In this document: one piece after another, positions 52,194 through 60,879 of the stretch
Numbering within the stretch: the stretch's first letter is position 1
Layout of the letters: each line of letters begins with the position of its first letter
Source: an uncultured bacterium
GTDB taxonomy: Bacteria > Bacteroidota > Ignavibacteria > Kapaibacteriales > UBA4661
Reading direction: 5' to 3'
Assembly: GCA_937899715.1 (NCBI GenBank)
Contig: CALCNX010000089.1
Location: 1-64,000 of the forward strand
DNA: 64,000 nucleotides
Position numbers and translations under genes: made by a program
The notes under the pieces: model-generated
What the model saw: the letters and a program-made list of their open reading frames with translations, nothing else
Told to the model about the DNA's origin: nothing
The model's database searches: none

Positions 52194-52772
52194 ATGAAGA
52201 CCTTTTTTTCTCGCACTAATGCCATTAAAACGGCATGGTTACTTCTGTTCGTAACACTAGCATTGACAAATGCTTGCCGCCCTATCTCCAATCCTGCACA
52301 AACAGACCTTGAGGAAGTCTTGCCGAACGTGATAACGCTGACCTTGAGCAGTCCGCAGGGCAATACCACTGCCGTTTGGCATGGCTCTACCAATGCAACG
52401 GGTTCAGCAGTGCATATCGACACACTCGTTCTTGCGGCAGGGCGCACGTATGCCGGTGCGATTAGCGCCGTGAATGCAACCAAGTCGCCCAGCGTTGATT
52501 TGACTGCCGAGTACAAAAAACTGGCGGATGAGCATCAGTTTTTTTATATCGTTGCGGGAGATGCGAAAAACCGCGTGAGTATTACTGTTACCGATAAAGA
52601 CGGAAATAATTTGCCCGTCGGCTTGGAGTTTACCCTTGCCGCAAGTGCAGGCGCATCAGTGCGCGGGACGCTCAACGTCGTGCTTTCGCATTATGACGGG
52701 GTGAAGAAAAATGGTACTAGTATGAGTTCGGAAAGCGATATTGATATTACTTTTCCGGTAGTTATTCGGTAG
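52194..52772 (+). CDS. lipoprotein, possible accessory to the TonB receptor
   Basis: A 192-residue predicted lipoprotein with the lipobox Cys near residue 28 (LALTNACRP). The mature part is beta-rich (TLTLSSPQGNTTAVWHGS, VVLSHYDGVKKNGTSMSSES, DIDITFPVVIR). I do not recognise a named family with confidence; similar small lipoproteins accompany ZnuD-like TonB receptors in Bacteroidota. Here it is separated from the receptor gene by the DUF6883/DUF4926 pair on the other strand. The start 52194 is used; the frame opens at 52164. Confidence 0.65.
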   Translation: MKTFFSRTNAIKTAWLLLFVTLALTNACRPISNPAQTDLEEVLPNVITLTLSSPQGNTTAVWHGSTNATGSAVHIDTLVLAAGRTYAGAISAVNATKSPSVDLTAEYKKLADEHQFFYIVAGDAKNRVSITVTDKDGNNLPVGLEFTLAASAGASVRGTLNVVLSHYDGVKKNGTSMSSESDIDITFPVVIR

Positions 52773-52896
52773 TGCTTGAAGTGAACGTGTGAAAAAAATG
52801 CGTCATTGTCTTTTTCTCTGCAACTTTTCCGCGACCTTGTGCATCTTCCTTTTGTAGTTCCAATTTTGCCCCACGACCGACAACGTCTGCAAGCGC

Positions 52897-53466
52897 ATGA
52901 CCGAAACGCTTCCACGCATATCCGAAGAGACAAGGCACCGACCAATGCTTGAGCAGCCCAATCATACCGACCACGCTGAACGCCAAGCACGATTCTGTGC
53001 GCTTGTGGAGCCGCATATTGAGGCGGTTGGGCGCTTTGTTCATGCGCTCACGCGCAACCGCGAGGAAGCACGTGATATTACGGGCGATGTTCTCCTTATT
53101 GCCTTTGAACGTCTGGACGACCTCAAAAGCGAGCAAGCGTCCGCATCGTGGCTCTTTTCGATTGCCCGCAATACGTTCTATCAGCGTAAACGGCGCAGCA
53201 AATTCTGGGGCTTTTTTGATGAAAAAGCCGCGCACGAAAACCCTACGGAAGCTCCGCAGCCGGACGTTTCTGCCGATGTTGCCCTTTTGCACAAAGCTCT
53301 TTCCCGACTGCCCGAAGCACAGCGCGAAGCCGTCACTCTCTTTGAAATAGCAGGTCTTTCGCTGGAGGAAATTCTCGCCGTGCAAGGCGGTACGCTCTCC
53401 GGCGTGAAATCGCGCGTTACACGCGGGCGCGAAGCACTGAAGAAAATGATGACGGATAAAGTATGA
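52897..53466 (+). CDS. ECF-family RNA polymerase sigma factor
   Basis: A 189-residue sigma-70 family extracytoplasmic factor. Region 2 (RFVHALTRNREEARDITGDVLLIAFERLD, then SASWLFSIARNTFYQRKRR) and region 4 (LPEAQREAVTLFEIAGLSLEEILAVQGGTLSGVKSRVTRGREALKKMM) are clear, with no region 3. It is followed 38 bp later by a membrane protein with a cytosolic N-terminus, probably its anti-sigma partner. The start ATG 52897 has no strong ribosome-binding site. Confidence 0.92.
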   Translation: MTETLPRISEETRHRPMLEQPNHTDHAERQARFCALVEPHIEAVGRFVHALTRNREEARDITGDVLLIAFERLDDLKSEQASASWLFSIARNTFYQRKRRSKFWGFFDEKAAHENPTEAPQPDVSADVALLHKALSRLPEAQREAVTLFEIAGLSLEEILAVQGGTLSGVKSRVTRGREALKKMMTDKV

Positions 53467-53504
53467 AGCCTCACCAAGACCAATGACCAAGCAACTAACG
53501 ACCA

Positions 53505-55523
53505 ATGACCAAATTAGACGAATACTTTGACCGCGCCCGCCGCGAAACACCGCCTCTCCACAAGGATGAAGTGAGCAACATCCTTCGAGAGAAATTATCC
53601 GAACGCCGCGACCGTGAGACCGCTCACACTCGTGGGAATGGCGTTTGGTGGCGGAGCATCGGGCGTGTTTTTCTCACACTTCCCCCAAAAGGTTGGATTA
53701 TGATTTCCGCATTGCTCACAAGCGCAATTCTTGCCACAGCATTTTTCTGGCAAATAACGCCGCAAAGCGCATACAATGGTGCTTCTGCATCACAAACATC
53801 AACATTTCACGCAGCAGCACCGCAAACTGTCGCGCAAATAAACGTTTCACAAAAAAAACTCGCCCTAAAAGCCCAAACAAAAACGAATTACGCGGCAAAA
53901 ATGCAAGCGCCAACGAAGCCCGAAGGACTCACGACCACAAATGCTCAAACACTCAAAGACAGCCTTCCTGCGCCGTATGATTTTGTACCCGTGGACGAAG
54001 AGCCTTTCATAGATATTCAGACATTAATGCAAAAAGTTGTTTATCCCGAAGTCGCCAAAAAGCTGGGTTTAGAGGGTAAAGTGAATGTGCGTATTCTTGT
54101 GCTGCCCGATGGCAGCGTCTCACGTCGTTCATTTGTAGAGTATTCCGATGTACATCTATTTGACTCATCGGCACTAAATAGTGTTTACGCTACACATTGG
54201 GAACCCGCCAAACGAGCAGGAAAGACTGTTTCATGTTGGGTAAGTGTACCGATCTCTTACCGCTTGAAGGAACGCATGGGCAAAAATGTAATTATGAAAG
54301 CGCAAATACTGACATTGACAGCGGAAGAATTAAAGAAGATAGGTGTGGAGCAGGATGCGAAGGGTATCGTTACCACGCTAGGCTGGAACAAATCACGCGA
54401 AAAATTGTATCGTATGCAGACAAGTATCCATTCCGATATTACGCCCAAACTAATGAGTGATAGCGTTTTTGCTGAATATTTACATACCCTTCGCAAAGAA
54501 GGCAAATATGCTACGGCAGCACAATGGGAAACTGCTCAACGTGAAGCTGGGAAGCGGTCGCTACGGGACTTAATACGTGATAGCGTCATGAATTCTAACG
54601 AATCCGGCATTGTCAACATTGTTTCCACGAAGCAGTCCGAGAAAGTGGTTGATTACATGGAATTACGCGCAACTGCCCGCCAATTCTCGCTTCCACGCCT
54701 TGTAACTGATGGTCATAACTATCGCTATTTTGTGGATATGTCAGACCTTCCACGATTACAAAAGAGTCGTGAAATACAAAAGGAAATGACTGAATTTTAC
54801 CGCCAATTGAAACTTGCCAAGATAGACACGGCACAAGCACTTGATTCCGCAAGAAAATTTCATAGCAGATATAACTCTGCAACGTATAAGGCAATGATAG
54901 CAGCAGCAGATAGCAACGAGAAAGCTAGGTTAATAAAACAATTCAATGAAGAGTATCGTCAAAATCTTGTGCAGGAAAAGCAAGAAGAACTGCAATTCGA
55001 GCAAGAAAAATCCGACGTTAGCAAGCTCATCGGCATTCGCATCCCCAGCAACCAAGCCCGCGCCGAAGGTGATGAATACTTGCTTTGGTACGACCCCACG
55101 CCGGAATTTATTGCCCTTCTGCCGGAGCGCTACCGCACAGGATTGGAACGCGAAGTAGCCGCCGCAAAGAAATACGCAACCAAATGCGAAATCCCCACCG
55201 AAGAAGAGCGGAAGGCTATTCCGGGCTATTTCGATTCGTGGCGCTCCTGTGACGGTGTGCTGAAAATTGCAAGTATTTTCCCCAATCCTGCCGACGTGAA
55301 AGCAACCGTGCGCTTTACGCTCGCCGAAGCCCGCAGCATTACGATTACCGTGCATGGTCTGAATGGTGACCGCCTTGCTATCTTAGAGCCAACGCCCGTG
55401 CTACCTGCTGGCGAACACGAACTGCCCTTGGACTTCACGGGGCGCAACGTGGGCGTGTATTTACTGGCGCTCTCGACCGATAAGAACGAGACTGCAATTA
55501 AGCGCGTGATGATTTCGCGGTAA
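53505..55523 (+). CDS. membrane protein with anti-sigma-like N-terminus, TonB C-terminal domain and T9SS-type C-terminal domain
   Basis: A 672-residue fusion I do not know from the literature. Residues ~1-60 are charged and cytosolic (LDEYFDRARRETPP, RDRETAH), as in anti-sigma factors. One membrane helix lies at ~67-88 (GWIMISALLTSAILATAFFW). A Gln/Ala/Thr-rich linker follows. A TonB_C energy-transducer domain is at ~180-255 (YPEVAKKLGLEGKVNVRILVLPDGSVSRRSF, VSVPISYRLKERM). A helical region (~265-560) leads to a C-terminal beta domain of the T9SS sorting type (IASIFPNPADVKATVRFTL, VGVYLLALSTDKNETAIKRVMISR). It is probably cotranscribed with the sigma factor. Confidence 0.78.
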   Translation: MTKLDEYFDRARRETPPLHKDEVSNILREKLSERRDRETAHTRGNGVWWRSIGRVFLTLPPKGWIMISALLTSAILATAFFWQITPQSAYNGASASQTSTFHAAAPQTVAQINVSQKKLALKAQTKTNYAAKMQAPTKPEGLTTTNAQTLKDSLPAPYDFVPVDEEPFIDIQTLMQKVVYPEVAKKLGLEGKVNVRILVLPDGSVSRRSFVEYSDVHLFDSSALNSVYATHWEPAKRAGKTVSCWVSVPISYRLKERMGKNVIMKAQILTLTAEELKKIGVEQDAKGIVTTLGWNKSREKLYRMQTSIHSDITPKLMSDSVFAEYLHTLRKEGKYATAAQWETAQREAGKRSLRDLIRDSVMNSNESGIVNIVSTKQSEKVVDYMELRATARQFSLPRLVTDGHNYRYFVDMSDLPRLQKSREIQKEMTEFYRQLKLAKIDTAQALDSARKFHSRYNSATYKAMIAAADSNEKARLIKQFNEEYRQNLVQEKQEELQFEQEKSDVSKLIGIRIPSNQARAEGDEYLLWYDPTPEFIALLPERYRTGLEREVAAAKKYATKCEIPTEEERKAIPGYFDSWRSCDGVLKIASIFPNPADVKATVRFTLAEARSITITVHGLNGDRLAILEPTPVLPAGEHELPLDFTGRNVGVYLLALSTDKNETAIKRVMISR

Positions 55524-55545
55524 GCGCCCACAGCAGAAGCAAGCA

Positions 55546-56919
55546 TCAACCAATCACCGGACTATTTCGCTTGGAATAGTCCGGTATTGTTTCGGTCTGT
55601 ATCTCATCGGGTCCGTGCTGTATTTTTTTAGTGAGCAAGTACATAAAAAGCACAAAGAGCAGCGCATAGACGAGCGTAAAAAGAATAAGCGAGAACAAGA
55701 TTTGTTCAGCCTTGACGGACTTGGAAAGAGCATCACTTGTGCGGAGCAAGCCATAGACCACCCACGGCTGCCGCCCCATTTCTGCCGCAAACCACCCGCA
55801 TTGATTCGCAAGTTGCGGCACAACCACCGCAAAGGCGTACGTCAGCATGAGCCATGAATACTGAAAGAGTTTCCCCCGCCACCACAGAAAAACGGAAAAA
55901 AGCGTCAGCCCAATCATAAACATTCCACTCGCTACCATGAGATGATAAAACTGGAAAACAGCGTTGATTTGCAACGGGCGGTCGTTTTTAGGGAAGGAGT
56001 TGAGACCTCTGACAGGCGTGGTGAAGTCTTGATGCAGAAGAAATGTCAGCCCCTTCGGAATATACAAGCCCATTATTTGTTCGGTGCTTTGGTTCACATA
56101 GCCCATAAGGTACATATCGGCAACCGCCAAACTGTCGTAGTGTCCTTCAAAAGCCGCCAGCTTTGCGGGCTGGTTCACCGCCACACCGTCTGCGGAGCGA
56201 TGTCCCGTGAAAAGCTGCGTCAAACCTGCTACCGTCGCTATCGCGAGCGCAATTTTGAATGCTTTTTGGGATAATTCCACGTGCCGCCGCTTCAGAATGT
56301 AGTACGCATGAACACTCAGCACCAAAAATGAACCCGCTAAAAAAGCTCCCACAATCACGTGCGAAAGCCTGTCCACCGACGACGGATTAAAGACCATTGC
56401 CCAAAAGTCCGTTATTTCCGCCCGTGCTTTCATGCCCTCGCCCACGATATGAAATCCCGCCGGCGTTTGCTGCCATGAGTTCGCAACCACAATCCAAATT
56501 GCCGAGAACATCGAACCAAGTGCTACCATCACCGTCGAAAAAAAATGTACTTTCGGGCTAACGCGATTCCAACCAAAGAGCAAAACTCCCAGAAAACCTG
56601 ATTCCAACGCAAACGCAAAAATACCTTCCGCCGCCAACGCTGAACCGAAAATATCTCCCACATAGCGCGAATACGTCGCCCAGTTCGTACCGAATTCAAA
56701 TTCCATCACAATCCCCGTTGCTACGCCGATGCCGAAGATGAGCGCAAAAATTTTTATCCAAAAGCGCGTCATCTGTTCGTATATTTTGTTGCCCGTTCGC
56801 AAATACAAGCCCTCCATTGCCACCAAGACCACGCCCAGCCCAATGCTGAGAGGCGGGTAAATGTAATGAAAACTGATGGTAAAAGCGAATTGCACGCGGG
56901 CGAGAAGCTCTGCATCCAT
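55546..56919 (-). CDS. cydA: cytochrome bd-type quinol oxidase subunit I
   Basis: A 457-residue membrane protein with about nine helices. It has the heme b595-type His in FTISFHYIYPPLSIG (residue 18), GFLGVLLFGWNRVSPKVHF, and the conserved C-terminal EMGRQPWVVYGLLRTSDALS. The short Q-loop resembles CIO/short-loop CydA. The frame extends to 57195 (92 more residues), but ATG 56919 (MDAELLARVQFAFT) gives the standard start and avoids the divergent ABC transporter. No cydB gene is adjacent, which is unusual; the downstream neighbour is the converging TonB fusion gene. Confidence 0.9.
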   Translation of the reverse strand: MDAELLARVQFAFTISFHYIYPPLSIGLGVVLVAMEGLYLRTGNKIYEQMTRFWIKIFALIFGIGVATGIVMEFEFGTNWATYSRYVGDIFGSALAAEGIFAFALESGFLGVLLFGWNRVSPKVHFFSTVMVALGSMFSAIWIVVANSWQQTPAGFHIVGEGMKARAEITDFWAMVFNPSSVDRLSHVIVGAFLAGSFLVLSVHAYYILKRRHVELSQKAFKIALAIATVAGLTQLFTGHRSADGVAVNQPAKLAAFEGHYDSLAVADMYLMGYVNQSTEQIMGLYIPKGLTFLLHQDFTTPVRGLNSFPKNDRPLQINAVFQFYHLMVASGMFMIGLTLFSVFLWWRGKLFQYSWLMLTYAFAVVVPQLANQCGWFAAEMGRQPWVVYGLLRTSDALSKSVKAEQILFSLILFTLVYALLFVLFMYLLTKKIQHGPDEIQTETIPDYSKRNSPVIG

Positions 56920-57085
56920 AGCGGTTTGGGGCGATAGTGGAAAATGTAATGCGGGTAGATTGGTACTAGATTGGTACAATTTCTCGGTTAATCTACGCAA
57001 TTTGTCCCTTGATTTCAAGCAACGATTTCGCAAGTTGCAGTTCGCCACTTTCATCTCTTTTTGCTTCGATGTTGCCACATCAAGC

Positions 57086-59005
57086 ATGGAAACAAGCACC
57101 ATCAAATGTATGAGTAAACCAACGTCGCTGTTCGACCGCATCCTGAGCGCCCTTTTTACGCGCCCTGCAAACGATTCTTCCCCAGCCAATGCCAAAGGCT
57201 ACCGTGAGCGCTTTGTGGCTCTGCGCAATTTACCACGCTTTTTCGGCTTGATTTGGCAGGTTAGCCCGCCGATGATGCTCACGACCTCGCTTTTGCGCAT
57301 ACTGCGGGCATCGGTTCCTGTGCTGGCGCTCTATGTAGCGAAGTTAATTGTGGATGAAGTGGTGATGCTTACTCGCTTGCCAAATCAAAATACCGCCCAT
57401 CTTTGGGAATTAGTTGCGTTTGAATTTGGGATTGCCGTTGCGTCGGATGCGCTGAATCGTGGAATCGCGCTTCTGGACAGCCTTCTGGGCGATTTATTCA
57501 CCAATGCAACGTCCGTCCAACTCATGCACCATGCAGCTACACTGGACTTGGAGATGTTCGAGGATTCCAATTTTTACGACAAATTGGAAAAAGCCCGCAG
57601 GCAGACTACTTCGCGCATTTCGCTGATGACCCAAAGTCTCGCGCAAGCGCAGGATGCTGTTTCTATGCTGGTGTTGGCAGGGGGCTTGGTAGTGTTTTCC
57701 CCATGGCTTTTGGGACTGCTTTTGCTCACCGTGATTCCGGCGTTTATTGCCGAAACACGCTTCAACCAAAAGAGTTACTCGCTGATGAACTCGTGGACTC
57801 CCAAGCGGCGCGAACTCGATTATCTGCGCTACATCGGAGCCAGCGACGAGACGGCAAAAGAAATCAAAATTTTCGGACTGGCTGGCTACCTTGCCGACCG
57901 TTACAAAACGATTGCCGACAGCTATTACGCGGAAAATCGTACTCTTGTAGTCAGACGTGCCTTCTGGGGCGGTGTTCTGGCAATGCTCGGTACAGCGGGT
58001 TATTACGCAGCATACATTTTCATTATTGCCCAAACGCTGCTTGGCAAGCTCTCTCTGGGCGATATGACCTTTCTTGCGGGTTCGTTTCGGAGTATGCGCG
58101 GCACGCTGGAAGGCGTATTGGGGCGCTTTGCGAGTATTGCCGAAGGTGCATTGTATCTGCAAGATTTATTCGATTTTTTTGCTCTCAAGCCACGCATTGC
58201 ACCTCAACTGCAAGCAGGTGATGCGCCTCTCATCGTGCTTCCGCGCCCCATCCAGCAAGGTTTTTTCTTTGAGAACGTTGGCTTTAAGTATGTGAATGCC
58301 GAGCGGTGGGCGTTACGCAACGTTTCCTTCACGCTCCGTGCGGGCGAAAAGTTGGCACTCGTGGGCGAAAATGGTGCAGGAAAAACAACGCTTGTCAAAC
58401 TTCTGGCACGGCTCTACGACCCCACCGAAGGGCGAATTTTGCTGGATGGGCGTGACCTGCGCGAATATGACGTAAACGAATTACGTTCTGAAATCGGGGT
58501 AATTTTTCAAGATTTCATTCGCTACCAAATGCAAGCAGTGGTCAATATCGCCGTGGGGCGCATAGACGAACGCGAGAACCAGCCACGCATAGACAACGCC
58601 GCCGCACAAAGCCTCGCCGACAGCGTGATTAAGCGCTTGCCCGAAGGCTATGACCAGATGGTGGGGCGCTATTTTCAGAAGGGCGTTGATTTGTCAGGCG
58701 GGGAGTGGCAGAAATTGGGCTTGGCACGAGCGTATATGCGGGATGCACAGGTGCTTATTCTGGACGAGCCGACAGCCGCGCTTGATGCCCGCGCCGAACA
58801 TGAAGTATTTGAGCGATTCACCGAACTGACCGCCGGGAAAACTGCCGTTCTCATTTCGCACCGTTTCTCCACCGTCCGCATGGCTGATAGAATCTTAGTG
58901 CTGGAAGGCGGCACGCCCGTAGAGATTGGCTCGCACGAAGCACTTCTACACGCCGAAGGGCGTTATGCAGAGCTTTTCCGATTACAGCAAAAGGGCTATA
59001 TGTAG
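57086..59005 (+). CDS. ABC transporter, fused membrane and ATPase domains
   Basis: A 639-residue half-transporter of the exporter type. Six membrane helices (~50-350) and one nucleotide-binding domain with Walker A GENGAGKTTLVKLL, signature LSGGEWQKLGLARAYM, Walker B VLILDEPTAALDAR and H-loop ISHRFSTVRMADRIL. It works as a homodimer. Substrate unknown; it is not CydC/CydD-like by any feature I can see. The frame opens at 56876; ATG 57086 or 57110 is likely, both clear of the divergent cydA start. Confidence 0.88.
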   Translation: METSTIKCMSKPTSLFDRILSALFTRPANDSSPANAKGYRERFVALRNLPRFFGLIWQVSPPMMLTTSLLRILRASVPVLALYVAKLIVDEVVMLTRLPNQNTAHLWELVAFEFGIAVASDALNRGIALLDSLLGDLFTNATSVQLMHHAATLDLEMFEDSNFYDKLEKARRQTTSRISLMTQSLAQAQDAVSMLVLAGGLVVFSPWLLGLLLLTVIPAFIAETRFNQKSYSLMNSWTPKRRELDYLRYIGASDETAKEIKIFGLAGYLADRYKTIADSYYAENRTLVVRRAFWGGVLAMLGTAGYYAAYIFIIAQTLLGKLSLGDMTFLAGSFRSMRGTLEGVLGRFASIAEGALYLQDLFDFFALKPRIAPQLQAGDAPLIVLPRPIQQGFFFENVGFKYVNAERWALRNVSFTLRAGEKLALVGENGAGKTTLVKLLARLYDPTEGRILLDGRDLREYDVNELRSEIGVIFQDFIRYQMQAVVNIAVGRIDERENQPRIDNAAAQSLADSVIKRLPEGYDQMVGRYFQKGVDLSGGEWQKLGLARAYMRDAQVLILDEPTAALDARAEHEVFERFTELTAGKTAVLISHRFSTVRMADRILVLEGGTPVEIGSHEALLHAEGRYAELFRLQQKGYM

Positions 59006-59138
59006 GAAAGAACGGTCACGCGCCGTCAACAAACGATATTTCCGCACACAAATTCGCAATTCTTGATTAAATTTGCCGTTGGCGCTGAACTCCGTTTGTT
59101 CTGCCGCCAACACCGCACGTTGATTGAAGGATGCTTGC

Positions 59139-59921
59139 ATGAGAAAAATACGCGTTACACGCTCCATTATTCCGAACCTCTTTACGCTCATGAACCTCTT
59201 CGGAGGCTTCATGGCGATTACGCGCATTGCATCGGGCGACCTCATGGCGGCGGCGGGATTTATTGTGCTGGCGGGGATATTTGACGTGTTAGACGGCGCA
59301 GTTGCTCGTCTTACCAAGTCCACCAGTGAGTTTGGCGGTGAACTGGATTCGCTTTGCGATGCCGTTTCATTCGGTGTTGCTCCGGCGTTTATGGTCTATA
59401 AAGCGTATTTCCAGATGCAGGGCGATTTGGGTGCAGTCATTGCTTCGCTTCCGGCGCTTGCCGGTGTGCTACGTTTGGCTCGGTATAACATACAATCCGC
59501 AGGAAGCTCCGATAAACGCTATTTTCGCGGTATGCCTATTCCGGCAGGTGCATTGACGCTTCTTTCCTATACGCTATTTTATCATTTCGGCTCTCAAAGC
59601 CAGATGATTCCTGATGAATGGAAGCCGCTTGGCATGATGCTCGTTACAATCGCTGTGGCAGCGATTATGGTTAGCACCGTCAAGTATGATGCCGTTCCTA
59701 CGCCGTCAGCAAGAGTTATTCGTGAGCGCCCCTGGGTGATGAGCTACTTTTTTCTTGGCGTTGTGCTGACGATTATTTCCAAAGGCGCATGGCTCTTCCC
59801 TTTTATGCTTTCGTATATTGTTATAGGGTTGGTGCGCAGCACGATTAATTTTTTCAGAACCTATAACGACATCGAAGAAGATACTATCGAAGAAGAAGAC
59901 GCAGACCCGTTTGACGTGTGA
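59139..59921 (+). CDS. pssA: CDP-diacylglycerol--serine O-phosphatidyltransferase
   Basis: Makes phosphatidylserine for phosphatidylethanolamine synthesis. The 260-residue membrane protein has the CDP-alcohol phosphotransferase motif DGAVARLTKSTSEFGGELDSLCDAVSFG (D-G-x2-A-R-x8-G-x3-D-x3-D) and starts RVTRSIIPNLFTLMNLFGGF. About seven membrane helices and an acidic tail (EEDTIEEEDADPF). ATG 59139 is used; the frame opens at a TTG at 59124. Confidence 0.9.
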   Translation: MRKIRVTRSIIPNLFTLMNLFGGFMAITRIASGDLMAAAGFIVLAGIFDVLDGAVARLTKSTSEFGGELDSLCDAVSFGVAPAFMVYKAYFQMQGDLGAVIASLPALAGVLRLARYNIQSAGSSDKRYFRGMPIPAGALTLLSYTLFYHFGSQSQMIPDEWKPLGMMLVTIAVAAIMVSTVKYDAVPTPSARVIRERPWVMSYFFLGVVLTIISKGAWLFPFMLSYIVIGLVRSTINFFRTYNDIEEDTIEEEDADPFDV

Positions 59922-60036
59922 AAGCCTTTTTGCCTCGTGATAAAGTAGCTAGAGATTTTTGCGTTTGCCTGAGGAAAGTCGCATATTTGCGTTTGAGATA
60001 TACACCATTAGACCTCATCTTTATAGGTTTTTCGAT

Positions 60037-60243
60037 ATGTTACAAACAGTTCAAGGCGTTCTGAACCCTGATGGCAATATTCTTCTGCTTGAGGAAGTTA
60101 TTACTTCGCATCCGGTGAGAGTATTGGTAACAGTGCTGGACGACGAACCCAGCCTTGCCGTGATGAGTGAGCAGTCGCTGGCTCAGGACTGGCTCAACGA
60201 CGCAGAGGAGGAAGCATGGCTCCATCTTCAAGTGGCGCAATAG
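60037..60243 (+). CDS. antitoxin-like protein of a MazEF-like pair
   Basis: A 68-residue protein: QGVLNPDGNILLLEEVITSH at the N-terminus and SLAQDWLNDAEEEAWLHLQ at the C-terminus. This matches the small antitoxins that precede MazF/PemK toxins in cyanobacteria and Bacteroidota. The frame opens at 59959, but ATG 60037 gives the typical length. Its 3' end overlaps the toxin gene by 28 bp. Confidence 0.75.
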   Translation: MLQTVQGVLNPDGNILLLEEVITSHPVRVLVTVLDDEPSLAVMSEQSLAQDWLNDAEEEAWLHLQVAQ

Positions 60244-60566
60244 TGCTTGTGCAGTTTCCATTTTCCAATCTTGCACAATCGAAATTACGTCCTGCATTGG
60301 TGATGGCAGCATCGCACGTAAATGATTGGATTTTGTGCCAAATTACAAGCAATCCTTACGCTGACCCGCTAGCAATCGAAATTTTGAAGTCTGATTTTGC
60401 GATTGGTTCTTTACACCGCACAAGTTATGCTCGCCCCGATAAACTGTTTACTGCAAGCGAGCAAATTTTTACCGCAGAAGTCGGCAAACTATCAAAAACT
60501 AAATTTCTATCCATTGCTAATGCCGTTAAGCGCATTATTGATGAAGGAATCGTTATGTACCGATAG
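60216..60566 (+). CDS. MazF/PemK-family endoribonuclease toxin
   Basis: A 116-residue protein with AIVLVQFPFSNLAQSKLRPALVM (beta1-beta2 with the conserved K-x-R-P), LCQITSN, SYARPDKLFTA and a C-terminal helix. This is the MazF/PemK mRNA-interferase fold. A strong ribosome-binding site GAGGAGG lies 4-10 nt upstream of ATG 60216, inside the antitoxin gene, supporting coupled translation. Confidence 0.85.
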   Translation: MAPSSSGAIVLVQFPFSNLAQSKLRPALVMAASHVNDWILCQITSNPYADPLAIEILKSDFAIGSLHRTSYARPDKLFTASEQIFTAEVGKLSKTKFLSIANAVKRIIDEGIVMYR

Positions 60567-60624
60567 AATGCAAGTACATTTCAAGTAATCAACTCCTAAT
60601 AACTAAAAAACGCACACAATCCAA

Positions 60625-60879
60625 ATGACCAACTACCGCGCCGCTATCCGTATTCAGCTCCGCAAACAAATCCTTGATGTGCAGGGTAAAACTGTCGAAC
60701 ACGCACTTCATTCACTGGCTTTCCAGAATATAAGCGATGTTCACATCGGCAAATATGTCGAATTGACCGTAGCCGCAGCAAGTAAAGATGCGGCTTTGGA
60801 ACAAGTCAAAGATGCTTGCTCCAAACTTATCGCCAACCCGATAATGGAAGATTTTCATATAGACCTCGTGGAAGCATGA
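60625..60879 (+). CDS. purS: phosphoribosylformylglycinamidine synthase subunit PurS
   Basis: The small subunit that bridges PurL and PurQ in the fourth step of purine synthesis. The 84-residue protein has AAIRIQLRKQILDVQGKTVEHALHSLAF and DACSKLIANPIMEDFHIDLVE. purL and purQ are not adjacent. The stop overlaps the next ATG (ATGA, 60876-60879). Confidence 0.9.
   Translation: MTNYRAAIRIQLRKQILDVQGKTVEHALHSLAFQNISDVHIGKYVELTVAAASKDAALEQVKDACSKLIANPIMEDFHIDLVEA

Noticed and set aside
55546..57195. CydA extension to 57195
   Set aside because: The extra 92 residues are not CydA-like and overlap the divergent ABC transporter start; MDAELL at 56919 is the canonical start.
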